Source: Actinomadura rupiterrae (GTDB lineage: Bacteria; Actinomycetota; Actinomycetes; Streptosporangiales; Streptosporangiaceae). Taken from it: a DNA stretch of 64,000 nt. Of this stretch, positions 1 through 8,623 are shown piece by piece; the first letter of the stretch is position 1, and each line of letters opens with the position of its first letter. The notes below the pieces were generated by a model. It was not told where the DNA came from, did no database searches, and saw nothing but the letters and a program-made list of their open reading frames with translations. The stretch lies in NCBI RefSeq assembly GCF_024172125.1, contig NZ_JAMZEA010000001.1:744001-808000 (forward strand), written 5' to 3'. A program made the translations under genes and the position numbers.

Positions 1-691
1 TGTGGAGTTCGGCCTCCACCCCACGCGCGCGCAGGAGGCGCGGCAGGCGCGTCATCTCCAGCGTGTTCCAGCGCGGCGCGAACTTGCCCGTGTAGACGAG
101 CCGGAGCTTGCCGTCCGGCGCGCCCGATGCGCGCGGTTCGAGACCGTCCGGCAGGACGACCACGGGCGGGAACAGCACGCTCTTGCCCGCCGTCGCCGGG
201 ACCGCGGCTTCCAGGAAGGAGCGCAGCTCCTCGGTCTGGCAGAGCAGCACGCGGGACGCGTCGGCGATGCGCCGCAGGTCCCCCTTGGACTTGCCGTCGA
301 ACTCGGCCGCCGACTGCGGGACGTCGGTCAGGTACGTCCACAGGCGGCCCTTGAGCGGACCGGCGGCCAGCTGGCCCGCCAGCGCGCGCCCGCGCACCAC
401 GGCCAGGTCGAACGGGTTCTGCGCGTCGATCCGCGCGATCACGGCGGCGGCCTCGTGCGGGCGCATCGAGCCCTCGGACGCGGTCAGCCCGTCCTCGTGC
501 GGGGAGAGGACGGTCACGTTCGGCAGCTCGCGCAGCGGGTCGACGAGCCGCCCGGTGCGGACCGGGGCCTTCAGCACGAGCGTGACGTCGCAGCCCGCGC
601 GCGCGAGCGTCTGCACCATGCCCTGGGCCCAGATGGCCGAGCCGTCGATCAGGTTCAGGTCCACGTCTCCGTAGACGAGGGCGCGGGTCAA
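1..691 (-). CDS. Glycosyltransferase, partial at window edge
   Basis: The minus-strand frame is open from a TTG at 691 to the window edge, so the C-terminus lies outside. It reads TRALVYGDVDLNLIDGSAIW and continues with typical glycosyltransferase segments (KGRLWTYLTDVPQ, then SRVLLCQTEELRSFLE and LRLVYTGKFAPRWNTLEM near the edge), fitting a GT-B fold with the donor-binding domain still to come. The TTG start overlaps the stop of the upstream gene by one base pair pattern (CGT TGA / TTG ACC), and an AAGGAG sits six bases before it inside the upstream gene, so translation is probably coupled. Its place after a UDP-GlcNAc 2-epimerase gene suggests surface polysaccharide assembly. The exact sugar is unknown. 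Confidence 0.75.
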   Translation of the reverse strand, partial: MTRALVYGDVDLNLIDGSAIWAQGMVQTLARAGCDVTLVLKAPVRTGRLVDPLRELPNVTVLSPHEDGLTASEGSMRPHEAAAVIARIDAQNPFDLAVVRGRALAGQLAAGPLKGRLWTYLTDVPQSAAEFDGKSKGDLRRIADASRVLLCQTEELRSFLEAAVPATAGKSVLFPPVVVLPDGLEPRASGAPDGKLRLVYTGKFAPRWNTLEMTRLPRLLRARGVEAELH

Positions 692-1371
692 CGCATCTCC
701 TTCAGCGAGGCGGCGTTCAGCGAGGCGGCGTTCAGCGAGGCGGCAGGGGCGTCCAGCGAGGCGACGGGGTCCCAGTCCAGGACGGCCATCGTGGGCGGCG
801 GGTTCTCGCCCCAGAGGACGACGGGCAGGGACCGGGAGCGTGCGATGCCGCGCGCCTCGTCCAGGTCGCGGTCGCGGTCGTACATGCCGGGGACGCCGAG
901 GTAGGCCCACGGCCCGCCCGGCTCGCCCGCGCGCGCGTCCACGACCAGCGCGTCCACGTCGGCGGTCTCCAGGATCGTCCGGACGTCGTGCGGGTGGACC
1001 GGCACGACCTCGTACCGCTCGGCGAGCTGCGCCGCCGCGTCCCGGCCGAGGATGCCCGCGATGACCGGGCGGTCGGCGGGGTGCTGCACGAGCAGCCGGT
1101 CCTCGGGCCGCTCCAGCCGCTCGGAGCGGCGCATCGCGCTCTCCCGCAGCGTCGCCGACTCCAACGGGCGGTCCCGCTGGCGCCACAGCCGGTACAGCTC
1201 GCGCGGCAGCCGCGCGGCGCGCCGGCGCGGGTTGCGCGCGGCCCCGGCGACCAGGCGCCCGAACTGGACGGTCGTCGAGGTCTCCAGCGCGGCGAGGCGC
1301 CGCTCCAGCTCCTCGACGCGGGCCTCGCTGTCGCGCAGGGCGGCGCGCAGGCGGGCGGATCGGTCACGCAC
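688..1371 (-). CDS. Coiled-coil protein, possibly truncated CgeB-like glycosyltransferase
   Basis: This 227-residue protein starts at a GTG that overlaps the end of the epimerase gene by 8 bp. Residues about 5-35 form a Glu/Arg-rich coiled coil (RLRAALRDSEARVEELERRL). The rest (DALVVDARAGEPGGPWAYLG, then SLPVVLWGENPPP) resembles the N-terminal domain of CgeB-type glycosyltransferases, but the protein stops where a second domain would be expected. The last 25 residues are a five-residue in-frame repeat (AASLN three times) encoded by three 15-bp units at 701-745, directly before the stop. It may therefore be a shortened enzyme or a scaffold for the neighbouring transferases. The function call is weak; the reading frame is secure from operon packing. 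Confidence 0.6.
   Translation of the reverse strand: MRDRSARLRAALRDSEARVEELERRLAALETSTTVQFGRLVAGAARNPRRRAARLPRELYRLWRQRDRPLESATLRESAMRRSERLERPEDRLLVQHPADRPVIAGILGRDAAAQLAERYEVVPVHPHDVRTILETADVDALVVDARAGEPGGPWAYLGVPGMYDRDRDLDEARGIARSRSLPVVLWGENPPPTMAVLDWDPVASLDAPAASLNAASLNAASLKEMR
701..745. repeat. In-frame 15-bp tandem repeat at gene end
   Basis: Three consecutive 15-bp units (TTCAGCGAGGCGGCG on the plus strand; the third differs at its last base) occupy 701-715, 716-730 and 731-745. They encode the AASLN repeats that end the 688-1371 protein; a further diverged copy lies at 752-764. The unit nearest the stop was altered to KEMR and carries the AAGGAG that serves the next gene's TTG start. 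Confidence 0.85.
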
Positions 1372-2467
1372 GGAGGTACTCCAGGATCACTTCGGCGATG
1401 CGGGGTCCGGCGTGCCCGTCCCACAGCGGCGGCACCCGGTCGCCGGACGGCCGCTCGCCGTCCAGGACCTTGCGCGCCGCGGGGACGAGCTCCTCCAGCG
1501 ACACCAGCCGGTTGGTGCCGTGGGTGATGGTGATCGGCCGCTCGGTGTTCGGCCGGACGGTCAGGCACGGCACCCCGAGGACGGTCGTCTCCTCCTGGAT
1601 GCCGCCCGAGTCGGTGACGACGGCGGCCGCGCCGCGCACCGCGGCGACGAAGTCGACGTACCCGAGCGGGTCGAGGACGCGGACCCGGTCGTGCCGGTCG
1701 AGCCCGGCCGCGATGAGGTTCGCGCGCCCGCGCGGGTGCACGGGGATGACCAGCTCGGCGATGTCGGCGACACCGTGCAGGCTCTTGACCAGCGCGGCGG
1801 CCTTGTCCGGGTCGTCCACGTTCGCGGGCCGGTGCATCGTCGCCAGGACGTACCGCTCCGGCAGCCCGTGCTCGGCGCGCACCTTCGCGGTGTCGAACCG
1901 GATCAGGTTGCCGAGCAGCGTGTCGATCATCGGGTTGCCGACGAAGTGCGCCCGGCCGACCGGGATCCCCTCGGCGGCCAGGTGGCCGACCGCCTCCGGG
2001 CTGGTCACCAGGCACAGGTCGGACAACTGGTCGGTGAGCCGCCGGTTGACCTCCTCGGGCATGGTCATGTCGAAGCTGCGCAGCCCGGCCTCCACATGGG
2101 CGACCGGGATGCCGAGCTTGGCCGCGACCAGGGCGGCGGCGATCGTCGAGTTCACGTCGCCGTACACGATGACCAGCGCCGGTGAACGGCGGATGAACTC
2201 CTCCTCAAGCCCGACCAGCAGCGCGGCCGTCTGGGACGCGTGCGAGCCCGACCCGACGCCGAGGTTCACGTCCGGCTCGGGCAGGCCCAGCTCGTCGAAG
2301 AAGACCTCCGACATCCGCCGGTCGTAGTGCTGGCCCGTGTGCACGACGGCCTGCCGCGCGCCGCGCTCCGCGAGCGCGGCGATCACCGGCGCCGCCTTCA
2401 CGAAGTTCGGCCGCGCGCCGAGGACGTGGACGAGTTCGCCTTGGTGTTCACCCACCATTTCACCCAC
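1364..2467 (-). CDS. wecB: UDP-N-acetylglucosamine 2-epimerase (non-hydrolysing)
   Basis: Cytoplasmic enzyme that interconverts UDP-GlcNAc and UDP-ManNAc, feeding ManNAc-containing surface polymers. The 367-residue product shows the family pattern throughout: VLGARPNFVKAAP at the N-terminus, HTGQHYD, VYGDVNST, HVEAGLRS, the RPANVDDPDK loop, the catalytic-region VTDSGGIQEE and the uridine-binding NTERPIT segment. The open frame extends to an ATG at 2488, but AAAGGAA lies six to seven bases before the GTG at 2467, so I prefer that start; an ATG at 2458 is also possible. It heads a left-going operon with the coiled-coil and glycosyltransferase genes and is divergent from a GT4 gene, whose start is only about 45 bp away. 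A nucleotide-sugar dehydrogenase at 3988-5250 could oxidise its product to UDP-ManNAcA. Confidence 0.95.
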   Translation of the reverse strand: MGEMVGEHQGELVHVLGARPNFVKAAPVIAALAERGARQAVVHTGQHYDRRMSEVFFDELGLPEPDVNLGVGSGSHASQTAALLVGLEEEFIRRSPALVIVYGDVNSTIAAALVAAKLGIPVAHVEAGLRSFDMTMPEEVNRRLTDQLSDLCLVTSPEAVGHLAAEGIPVGRAHFVGNPMIDTLLGNLIRFDTAKVRAEHGLPERYVLATMHRPANVDDPDKAAALVKSLHGVADIAELVIPVHPRGRANLIAAGLDRHDRVRVLDPLGYVDFVAAVRGAAAVVTDSGGIQEETTVLGVPCLTVRPNTERPITITHGTNRLVSLEELVPAARKVLDGERPSGDRVPPLWDGHAGPRIAEVILEYLRA

Positions 2468-2512
2468 CTGGCTTTCCTTTCTGTTCATCGGACGCGCCTA
2501 CGCTCGCCCGCC

Positions 2513-3937
2513 GTGTTGAAACGCTCCGTGTACATGTCGGCGCTCGCCGTCCGGCAGCTCCGGGACGACCCGTCCCGCGCCGGCCGCCTGGCCGTCCGCC
2601 TCGCCGCCCGCGCCGCCCCCCGGCTGGGCCGCGCCCGGCTCGCCAAGCCGAAACCGCGCGCGCCCCAGCGCGAGGCCGCCGACCTGCGAGAACTCCTCGC
2701 CACCCCGGTCTACCCGGCCCGTCCGGCGGCGCTCAGGGAGGTGCGCGGGGTGCTGATGTTCGTGACCAACTCGCTGCCGGTCACGAACGCGGGCTACACC
2801 GTCCGCACGCACCGGATCGCCCTGGCCCAGCGGGACGCCCTCGGCTGGGACACCAACGTGGTGACGCGGCTCGGCCACCCCCTGGCGCAGGGCGTCGGCG
2901 ACGCGCGCGCACGAGTGGACGTCGATGGCGTCCCGTACCACCGGCTGCTGCCGTGGGTCCCGCCGTCCGACCCGGTGAAGGCCGTCGGCAAGGCCGCGGA
3001 CCTGGCCGGACGCCTCGTCGAGGAGCTGCGCCCGGATGTCCTGCACGCGGTCAGCGACCACCGGAACGCGGCCGTGGCGCTGGAGCTCGGACGGCGGCAC
3101 GGGCTGCCCGTCGTGTACGAGGTGCGCGGGTTCCTGGAGGACTCGTGGCTGTCCCGGTCGCCCGAGCACCGCCCGTCCGACGACTTCTACCGGCTGACCC
3201 GCGAGCTGGAGACCCGCCGCATGGACGAGGCGGACGCGGTGGTCACGCTGGGCGAGACGATGCGCGCCGAGATCGCCGGGCGCGGCGTGGACCCGGCGAA
3301 GATCACCGTGGTGCCGAACGCCGTGGACGAGGCGTTCCTCGGACCGCTGCCCGACGCCGCCGACCTGCGCGCTTCGCTGGGCCTGCCGGACGGCGTGCCG
3401 GTCGTCGGCCTGACCTCGTCCTTCTACGGCTACGAGGGCATCGACACGCTGATCGACGCGGCCGCGCTGCTGCGCGCGGGCGGCGACGACGTCACGCTGC
3501 TGCTCGTCGGGGACGGCCCGGAGCGCGCGGCGCTCGAACGCCGCGCCGCCGAACGCGGCGTGCGCGCGGTGTTCCCCGGAAGGGTGCCGCCGTCGGACGT
3601 CCGTCGCTATCACGCGCTCCTCGATGTGTTCGCGGTCCCCCGGCGGGCCGACCGCGTCTGCCAATTGGTCACGCCCCTCAAACCGCTGGAGGCGATGGCC
3701 GGGGGAATCCCAGTAATAGCAAGTGATGTCAGCGCCCTGCGCGAAATCGTGGAACCCGGCGTGACCGGCACGTTAACTCTTCCGGAAGACGCGGCGGCGT
3801 GGGCCAATTCCCTGGGGGAGCTCATTTACAGTCCCGAGCTGAGAAAGAAATCAGGACAGGCCGCCCGGGAATGGGTGCGGGCCGAACGCACATGGCGCGC
3901 GGTGACCGCCCGCTACCGCGAGGCCTACCGATCCTGA
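2513..3937 (+). CDS. GT4-family glycosyltransferase
   Basis: A 474-residue GT-B enzyme. After an Arg/Ala-rich N-terminal extension of about 80 residues, the N-domain shows NSLPVTNAGYTVRTHRIA (glycine-rich acceptor loop) and RPDVLHAVSDHRNA; the C-domain shows ITVVPNAVDEAF, LLLVGDGPERAALE, VFPGRVP and the donor-binding TPLKPLEAMAGGIPVIASD motif with its EX7E-like spacing. I start it at GTG 2513; ATG 2534 is the alternative, as neither has a strong ribosome site. It is divergent from wecB and followed after 50 bp by the nucleotide-sugar dehydrogenase, so it probably transfers a sugar from that pathway. The last 300 bp use AT-richer codons (GTA ATA GCA AGT) than the rest of the window, a mild sign of different ancestry for the 3' end. 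Confidence 0.88.
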   Translation: MLKRSVYMSALAVRQLRDDPSRAGRLAVRLAARAAPRLGRARLAKPKPRAPQREAADLRELLATPVYPARPAALREVRGVLMFVTNSLPVTNAGYTVRTHRIALAQRDALGWDTNVVTRLGHPLAQGVGDARARVDVDGVPYHRLLPWVPPSDPVKAVGKAADLAGRLVEELRPDVLHAVSDHRNAAVALELGRRHGLPVVYEVRGFLEDSWLSRSPEHRPSDDFYRLTRELETRRMDEADAVVTLGETMRAEIAGRGVDPAKITVVPNAVDEAFLGPLPDAADLRASLGLPDGVPVVGLTSSFYGYEGIDTLIDAAALLRAGGDDVTLLLVGDGPERAALERRAAERGVRAVFPGRVPPSDVRRYHALLDVFAVPRRADRVCQLVTPLKPLEAMAGGIPVIASDVSALREIVEPGVTGTLTLPEDAAAWANSLGELIYSPELRKKSGQAAREWVRAERTWRAVTARYREAYRS

Positions 3938-3987
3938 AAGCACGGGAAAACGCTTAAGCGAATCGTTGAGTGAAGGGAGCCACCGGC

Positions 3988-5250
3988 GTGGATCTGGTGG
4001 TCATCGGGCTCGGCTACGTCGGGCTTCCGCTGGTGCGCGAGGCGTGCCGGGCCGGGCTCCGGGTGGGCGGCTACGACCGGGACGAGCGGGTCGTGAACGG
4101 GCTCGCCGCGGGCGCGTCGCACATCGACGACGTGTCCGCCGAGGAGGTCGCGGAGATGCTCGCGGCCGGCTTCACCCCCACCCTCTCGGACGAGGTGCTG
4201 CAGGGCGCCCGCACGGTGGTGATCTGCGTCCCCACCCCGCTCTCCCCGGAGGGCGGGCCGGACCTCACCGCCGTGCGCGGCGCGGCCGAGACGATCGCGG
4301 GACGGCTCACCCGCGGCACGCTGGTCGTGCTGGAGTCGACCACCTACCCGGGCACGACCGAGGAGGTCGTCCGGCCGATCCTGGAGACGTCCGGACTGAC
4401 CGCCGGGGAGGACTTCCACCTGGCGTTCTCCCCGGAGCGGATCGACCCGGGCAACCCGGTCTACGGCGTCCGCAACACCCCGAAGATCGTCGGCGGGCTG
4501 ACCCCGGCGTGCGCGTCGGCCGCCGCCGCGTTCTACGGCAAGTTCGTCGAGCGGGTCGTGCAGGCCAAGGGCACCCGCGAGGCCGAGATGGCCAAGCTGC
4601 TGGAGAACACCTACCGGCACGTGAACATCGCGCTGGTCAACGAGATGGCGGTGTTCTGCCACGAGCTCGGCATCGACCTGTGGGACGCGATCGACTGCGC
4701 CGCCACCAAGCCGTTCGGGTTCCAGGCGTTCCGCCCCGGACCGGGCGTCGGCGGGCACTGCATCCCGATCGACCCGAACTACCTGTCGTACAAGGTCAGG
4801 TCGCTGGGCTACCCGTTCCGGTTCGTCGAGCTGGCGCAGGAGATCAACGACCGGATGCCGCGGTACGTGGCCGAGCGCGCGCAGCAGCTGCTCAACCGCG
4901 AGGGCCGCGCGCTGAAGGACGCCAAGGTCCTGCTGCTCGGCGTCACCTACAAGGCCGACATCGCCGACCAGCGCGAGTCCCCGGCCCGCCCGGTCGCGCG
5001 CCGGCTGATCCGGCTCGGCGCGGACGTCGCCTTCCACGACCCGTACGTGGAGTCCTGGCAGGTGGACGGCGATGACGTGCGCGCCGCCGAGGGCGAGCTG
5101 AGCGCCGCCCTGGCCGAGGCGGACCTGGCGATCGTGCTGGCCGACCACGCCGCCTACGACCCCGCGCTGCTCGCCCGGCACGCCCGGCTGCTGTTCGACA
5201 CCCGCGGCCGGACCCGCGCGTTCGCCGGAGCGGGCGCCGAGCTTCTATGA
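3988..5250 (+). CDS. UDP-GlcNAc/ManNAc-type nucleotide-sugar 6-dehydrogenase
   Basis: NAD-dependent two-step oxidation of a UDP-sugar to the uronic acid. The 420-residue protein has the Rossmann start VVIGLGYVGLPL, the GTLVVLESTTYPGTTEE segment, FSPERIDPGNP, the central KLLENTYRHVNIALVNE helix and the catalytic cysteine in GPGVGGHCIPIDP, then LLGVTYKADIADQRESP in the C-domain. The GHCIPIDP form and length match the WecC/WbpA branch rather than UDP-glucose dehydrogenase (the latter is present at 34259-35593). An upstream GTG at 3970 is open, but AAGGGAG sits nine bases before GTG 3988, which begins directly on the Rossmann strand. With wecB nearby, UDP-ManNAcA is the likely product; UDP-GlcNAcA is the alternative. 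Confidence 0.9.
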   Translation: MDLVVIGLGYVGLPLVREACRAGLRVGGYDRDERVVNGLAAGASHIDDVSAEEVAEMLAAGFTPTLSDEVLQGARTVVICVPTPLSPEGGPDLTAVRGAAETIAGRLTRGTLVVLESTTYPGTTEEVVRPILETSGLTAGEDFHLAFSPERIDPGNPVYGVRNTPKIVGGLTPACASAAAAFYGKFVERVVQAKGTREAEMAKLLENTYRHVNIALVNEMAVFCHELGIDLWDAIDCAATKPFGFQAFRPGPGVGGHCIPIDPNYLSYKVRSLGYPFRFVELAQEINDRMPRYVAERAQQLLNREGRALKDAKVLLLGVTYKADIADQRESPARPVARRLIRLGADVAFHDPYVESWQVDGDDVRAAEGELSAALAEADLAIVLADHAAYDPALLARHARLLFDTRGRTRAFAGAGAELL

Positions 5251-5348
5251 GCGAACTCCACCTTCCCGCCGTCCGGAATTCATCGGCAATTTCCACTGCC
5301 AGCGCAGAATTCCCAGGAGATCACCGTCGCCCATCCGGAGTGAGTGGA

Positions 5349-6644
5349 ATGCGGGTCTGCGTCTGCACGGTCGTGCACCATCCCGAGGACGCGCGGATTC
5401 TGCACCGGCAGATCCGCGCGCTTCTCGACGCCGGGCACGAGGTCACCTATATCGCCCCGTTCCGGGCGACGAACTCGACACCGTGGCGGGAGGTGTCGCC
5501 GGTGGACGTGCCGCGCGCCACCGGCCGCCGCCGGCTGCACGCGCTGCGCGCCGCGCACCGCGCCCTGGCCGAGCACGCGGGGTACGCCGACGTGGTCCTG
5601 CTGCACGACCCGGAGCTGCTGGTCGGCCTGCCCCGCGCGGTCCGCCGCAAGGCGACGGTCGTCTGGGACGTGCACGAGGACACCGCCGCGGCGCTGACCG
5701 CCAAGGGCTGGCTCCCGGCGCCGCTCGCGCCGCTGCTGCGGCCGTTCGTCCGCCGCCTCGAAAAGCGCGCCGAGCGCCGCCACCACCTGCTGCTCGCCGA
5801 GGAGGGCTACCGGGACCGGTTCCGGCTGCCGCACCCGGTCGTCCCGAACACCACCTACGTCGCCGAGGACGCGCCCGCCGCGCCGGACGACCGCCGGGTG
5901 GTCTACGTCGGCCACCTGTCGGCCGCGCGGGGCGCCCTGGACATGATCGAGACGGCCCGGCTCGTCGCGGCCGAGGGCGTGCTGGTCGAGCTGATCGGCT
6001 CCGCCGACCCCGAGATCCGCCAGGCGCTGCGGGACGCGCAGCTCGAAGGCGTGCTGCGCTGGTACGGGTTCGTCCCGAACGACCGCGCGCTGCGCATCGC
6101 CGAGGGCGCCATGGCCGGGCTCGCCCTGCTGCACGACGAGCCGAACTACCGGCACTCCATGCCGACCAAGGTCGTGGAGTACATGGCCCGCGGCATCCCG
6201 GTCATCACGACCCCGAACCCGCCCGCCGTCGCGATCGTCGAGCCGTCCGGCTGCGGGAAGGTCGTGCCGTTCACCGACCCGATGGCCGTCGCGGCGGCGA
6301 TCCGGCAGCTCCGCGCCGACCCCGAGCTGCGGACGGCCATGGGCGAGCGGGGCCACGCCACGGCCCGCGCGCGCTTCCACTGGCCGACGCAGGCGATCCC
6401 GTTCGTCCACCAGCTGGAGCAGTGGGCCGCGGGCGCGACGGGTGTCGCCGAGCCGCAGCCCGCACCGGCCGCCGGTGTGGCAACTGATGTCGCGACCAAG
6501 TTGAACGGCGCGGCCGACGCCGGTTCGCCGATCCCGCCGGGCAGCGGTCTGCAGGGTGCGCCGGACGCAGGGCTGGGCGGCGCCGCCGGGCTGGACCCGG
6601 CTACGCCCGCCGGATCCCCGGGACCGAGTCGCCGGCCAGCCTGA
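5349..6644 (+). CDS. GT4-family glycosyltransferase with low-complexity tail
   Basis: A 431-residue GT-B glycosyltransferase: VVHHPEDARILHRQIRALL at the N-terminus, VWDVHEDTAAALTAK, VVYVGHLSAARGALDMIE, LRWYGFVPNDRALRIAEGA and the nucleotide-sugar site NYRHSMPTKVVEYMARGIPV. The frame is open from ATG 5247, overlapping the dehydrogenase stop, but GGAG lies eight bases before ATG 5349, which starts right at the first strand; the 100 bp between look like leader rather than protein. The last 60 residues (from about 375) are Ala/Gly/Pro-rich and outside the fold. The 3' end overlaps the convergent acetyltransferase gene by 44 bp. It closes the ManNAc/uronate surface-polysaccharide operon. Confidence 0.85.
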   Translation: MRVCVCTVVHHPEDARILHRQIRALLDAGHEVTYIAPFRATNSTPWREVSPVDVPRATGRRRLHALRAAHRALAEHAGYADVVLLHDPELLVGLPRAVRRKATVVWDVHEDTAAALTAKGWLPAPLAPLLRPFVRRLEKRAERRHHLLLAEEGYRDRFRLPHPVVPNTTYVAEDAPAAPDDRRVVYVGHLSAARGALDMIETARLVAAEGVLVELIGSADPEIRQALRDAQLEGVLRWYGFVPNDRALRIAEGAMAGLALLHDEPNYRHSMPTKVVEYMARGIPVITTPNPPAVAIVEPSGCGKVVPFTDPMAVAAAIRQLRADPELRTAMGERGHATARARFHWPTQAIPFVHQLEQWAAGATGVAEPQPAPAAGVATDVATKLNGAADAGSPIPPGSGLQGAPDAGLGGAAGLDPATPAGSPGPSRRPA

Positions 6645-7272
6645 ACCCGCCGGTGTCCGGCCAGCTCTCCACCGGCTTCAGCGCCCGGTCGAGGACGACG
6701 CCGGACGGGTAGACGTCCATGGGCAGGCGCGGGTCGGGACGGACCGTCCCGTCCGCCTGCACTCGCGGGGTGTCGGTGTAGAGGAAGCCGCGCCCGCGGT
6801 AGTACCGGTGCAGCCGGATGTTGTCGGTCCACACGTCGATGCGCATGATCTCGGCGCGCCAGGCGAGCCGCCCCCACTCGCCCGCCCACTCGATCAGCCG
6901 CTCGCCGAGGCGCAGGCCCGCGTAGCGGCGGTCGATGACGAGCCGGTGCAGGAAGACCGTCCTCAGCTTCAGCTCGTCCTCGGTCCAGAGCCCGGCGCCC
7001 GGGATCCGGGTGATGTAGGTGGTGGCGACCGGCCGGTCCCCGTCGGTCACGAGCCAGGTGACCCCCGGGCTGTGGCCGTCGTCGCCGGTCTCCCGGGAGA
7101 CCTCGATCCCCCGCCGGACGCGTTTCTCCCGCTCCGCCGCGTTCGGCCACGGCTCGGCCCACTGGCTCGTCCCCTGGCCGCGCAGCCAGCGTGCCGCGTC
7201 GTCGATGAGGCGGATGATGCCGGGGACGTCGTCGTCACCGGCACGGCGAATGCTCAAGTCTGCGCTGTTCAT
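6601..7272 (-). CDS. GNAT-family N-acetyltransferase
   Basis: A 223-residue acetyl-CoA-dependent transferase. It opens with LSIRRAGDDDVPGIIRLIDD, the usual first strand and helix, and carries the acetyl-CoA loop region as LHRLVIDRRYAGLRLGERLIEWA, followed by RIDVWTDNIRLHRYYRGRGF, the C-terminal strand and turn of the fold. The frame is open further upstream to 7413, but ATG 7272 matches the domain start. The substrate cannot be read from the sequence. It is convergent with, and overlaps, the glycosyltransferase to its left by 44 bp. Confidence 0.82.
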   Translation of the reverse strand: MNSADLSIRRAGDDDVPGIIRLIDDAARWLRGQGTSQWAEPWPNAAEREKRVRRGIEVSRETGDDGHSPGVTWLVTDGDRPVATTYITRIPGAGLWTEDELKLRTVFLHRLVIDRRYAGLRLGERLIEWAGEWGRLAWRAEIMRIDVWTDNIRLHRYYRGRGFLYTDTPRVQADGTVRPDPRLPMDVYPSGVVLDRALKPVESWPDTGGFRLAGDSVPGIRRA

Positions 7273-7459
7273 GGCTCCGTGAAGCTGCCGAAGGCTCCGT
7301 GTGGGACCGCCGGCCTCCCCGATCGGCGCCGGCGCCAGGACGAAAGGCCGTTCACCGCGGAAGCGAAGAAGGGCGCCCTCGCCCCTTCCCCCGTGCTCCC
7401 GGAGCGTCCTCACCCGCGACGCGTCCGGGAGGCGGCCCCCAGCCGAAGGACCGGATCGC

Positions 7460-8284
7460 TCAGGACGACCCTCCCTTCTTGGCGCCCTTGTCGTAGGCCC
7501 AAGGGGACGCCGGGACCGCGCCGACGACGAGGTCGAGCTGGTTGCGGTCGGCCGGGTAGACCGTCCGTGTGAAGCGGATGGGCTTCTGGTCCCGGTCGTA
7601 CCCGACCCGGTCGTGGACGATCACCACGCTGCCGGTGTCGCGCAGGCTGAAGAAATTGGTCTCGTTGGTGTCGGGAGCGCGCGCGGTGATGCGGTCGCGG
7701 TAGGCCGTCTGCTCCACGCCGAGGGCCTCCTTGAGGTAGGCGACCACGCCCTCCTCGATGTCCTCGTCGTCGAGCAGCCGCTCGGCGCCCTGCGACACGT
7801 AGTCCATCGGGTAGTACGTGGTCTGCAGGGACCACGGCCTGCCCTCGATGAGCCGCTCCTGGTGGCGCAGGACGACGCGGGTGCCCTCCTTGATGGCGAG
7901 CGCCTTGGCGACCTCGGGGTTGGACCGCTGGATCTCGACCCGCGGGTCCTTGTTCTCGAAGACGCGTCCCTGGAGCTGGGCGTCGAACCGGTAGGCCGCG
8001 CCCTCACCGCCCGCGCCGCCGGCGGGCGGCACCGGGATGCCCGCGAGGGTGACGGCGAACGGGACGGTGCCCTCCAGCACGAAGGTGCCGCGCCCCTGCG
8101 TGGTCTCGACCAGCCCGCGGGTCTTGAGGATCTTCACCGCCTCGCGGATGGTGTTGCGCGAGGCGTTGTCGTAGTCGACCATGAGCTGCTCTTCGGTGGG
8201 CAACCGCTCCCCGGCGGCGAACTCGCCCTCCTCGATGCGGCGTGCCAGGTCATCGGCGATGTCCCGGTACCTGGCCACGGCCAT
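7460..8284 (-). CDS. GntR/HutC-type transcription regulator with UTRA domain
   Basis: A 274-residue regulator: winged-helix domain at residues 1-70 (YRDIADDLARRIEEGEFAAG, LPTEEQLMVDY, SRNTIREAVKILKTRGLVET, GRGTFVLE) and a UTRA effector domain at about 95-255 (RVVLRHQERLIEGRPWSLQT, RITARAPDTNETNFFSL, VYPADRNQLDLVV). AAAGGAG lies seven bases before ATG 8284. It is a clear paralogue of the regulator at 17420-18208; both share PWSLxTxxYP and the TVYPADRN ending. The effector is unknown. A dyad TCCTAC/GTAGGA at 8332-8362 upstream may be its operator. Confidence 0.9.
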   Translation of the reverse strand: MAVARYRDIADDLARRIEEGEFAAGERLPTEEQLMVDYDNASRNTIREAVKILKTRGLVETTQGRGTFVLEGTVPFAVTLAGIPVPPAGGAGGEGAAYRFDAQLQGRVFENKDPRVEIQRSNPEVAKALAIKEGTRVVLRHQERLIEGRPWSLQTTYYPMDYVSQGAERLLDDEDIEEGVVAYLKEALGVEQTAYRDRITARAPDTNETNFFSLRDTGSVVIVHDRVGYDRDQKPIRFTRTVYPADRNQLDLVVGAVPASPWAYDKGAKKGGSS

Positions 8285-8331
8285 GGCCCACTCCTTTTTC
8301 GATCATCACGGTCCGCAGTGCGCTAAGGCCA

Positions 8332-8362
8332 TCCTACTCATAGGGCTTGCAGAAAGGTAGGA
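8332..8362. promoter_or_regulatory. Inverted repeat upstream of gntR-type gene
   Basis: Six-base perfect arms TCCTAC (8332-8337) and GTAGGA (8357-8362) are separated by 19 bp, 48 bp upstream of the 7460-8284 regulator start and inside the AT-richer part of the 339-bp gap 8285-8623. It could be an autoregulatory operator; this is inference. The same gap also holds a TTCGG/CCGAA dyad at 8591-8608, just before the ribosome site of the gene at 8624. No gene is seen in the gap. Confidence 0.35.
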
Positions 8363-8623
8363 ACGAATGAATAATTCAGCCAAGGACTTGAACAGCTGAG
8401 CGGAACGCCCTCATGAGCCGCATCTCAGGCGGGAGACGGTCGAACCTACCATCCCGATCTGTCGCGGGGACGGCGTTTCCACCGGCACGGAGCATCCGAG
8501 GGAGATGATCGGGACCGGGCCACCGGACAAATGATCAGCACGACCTCTCCCCCTACGGCAAAAGGCCGCAGGGATGGACAAAGCGTCCAATTCGGGCCAC
8601 AATCCGAACCACGGAGAGGAGAC

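Noticed and set aside
2..904. Long plus-strand open frame at the left edge, Arg/Ala/Gly-rich
   Set aside because: It is antisense to the glycosyltransferase and coiled-coil genes, which show real motifs and overlapping operon starts; high GC keeps several frames open.
7301..8326. 341-residue plus-strand frame opposite the GntR-type gene
   Set aside because: Val/Leu/Arg/Gly-rich antisense shadow with no motif; the minus-strand regulator is unambiguous.
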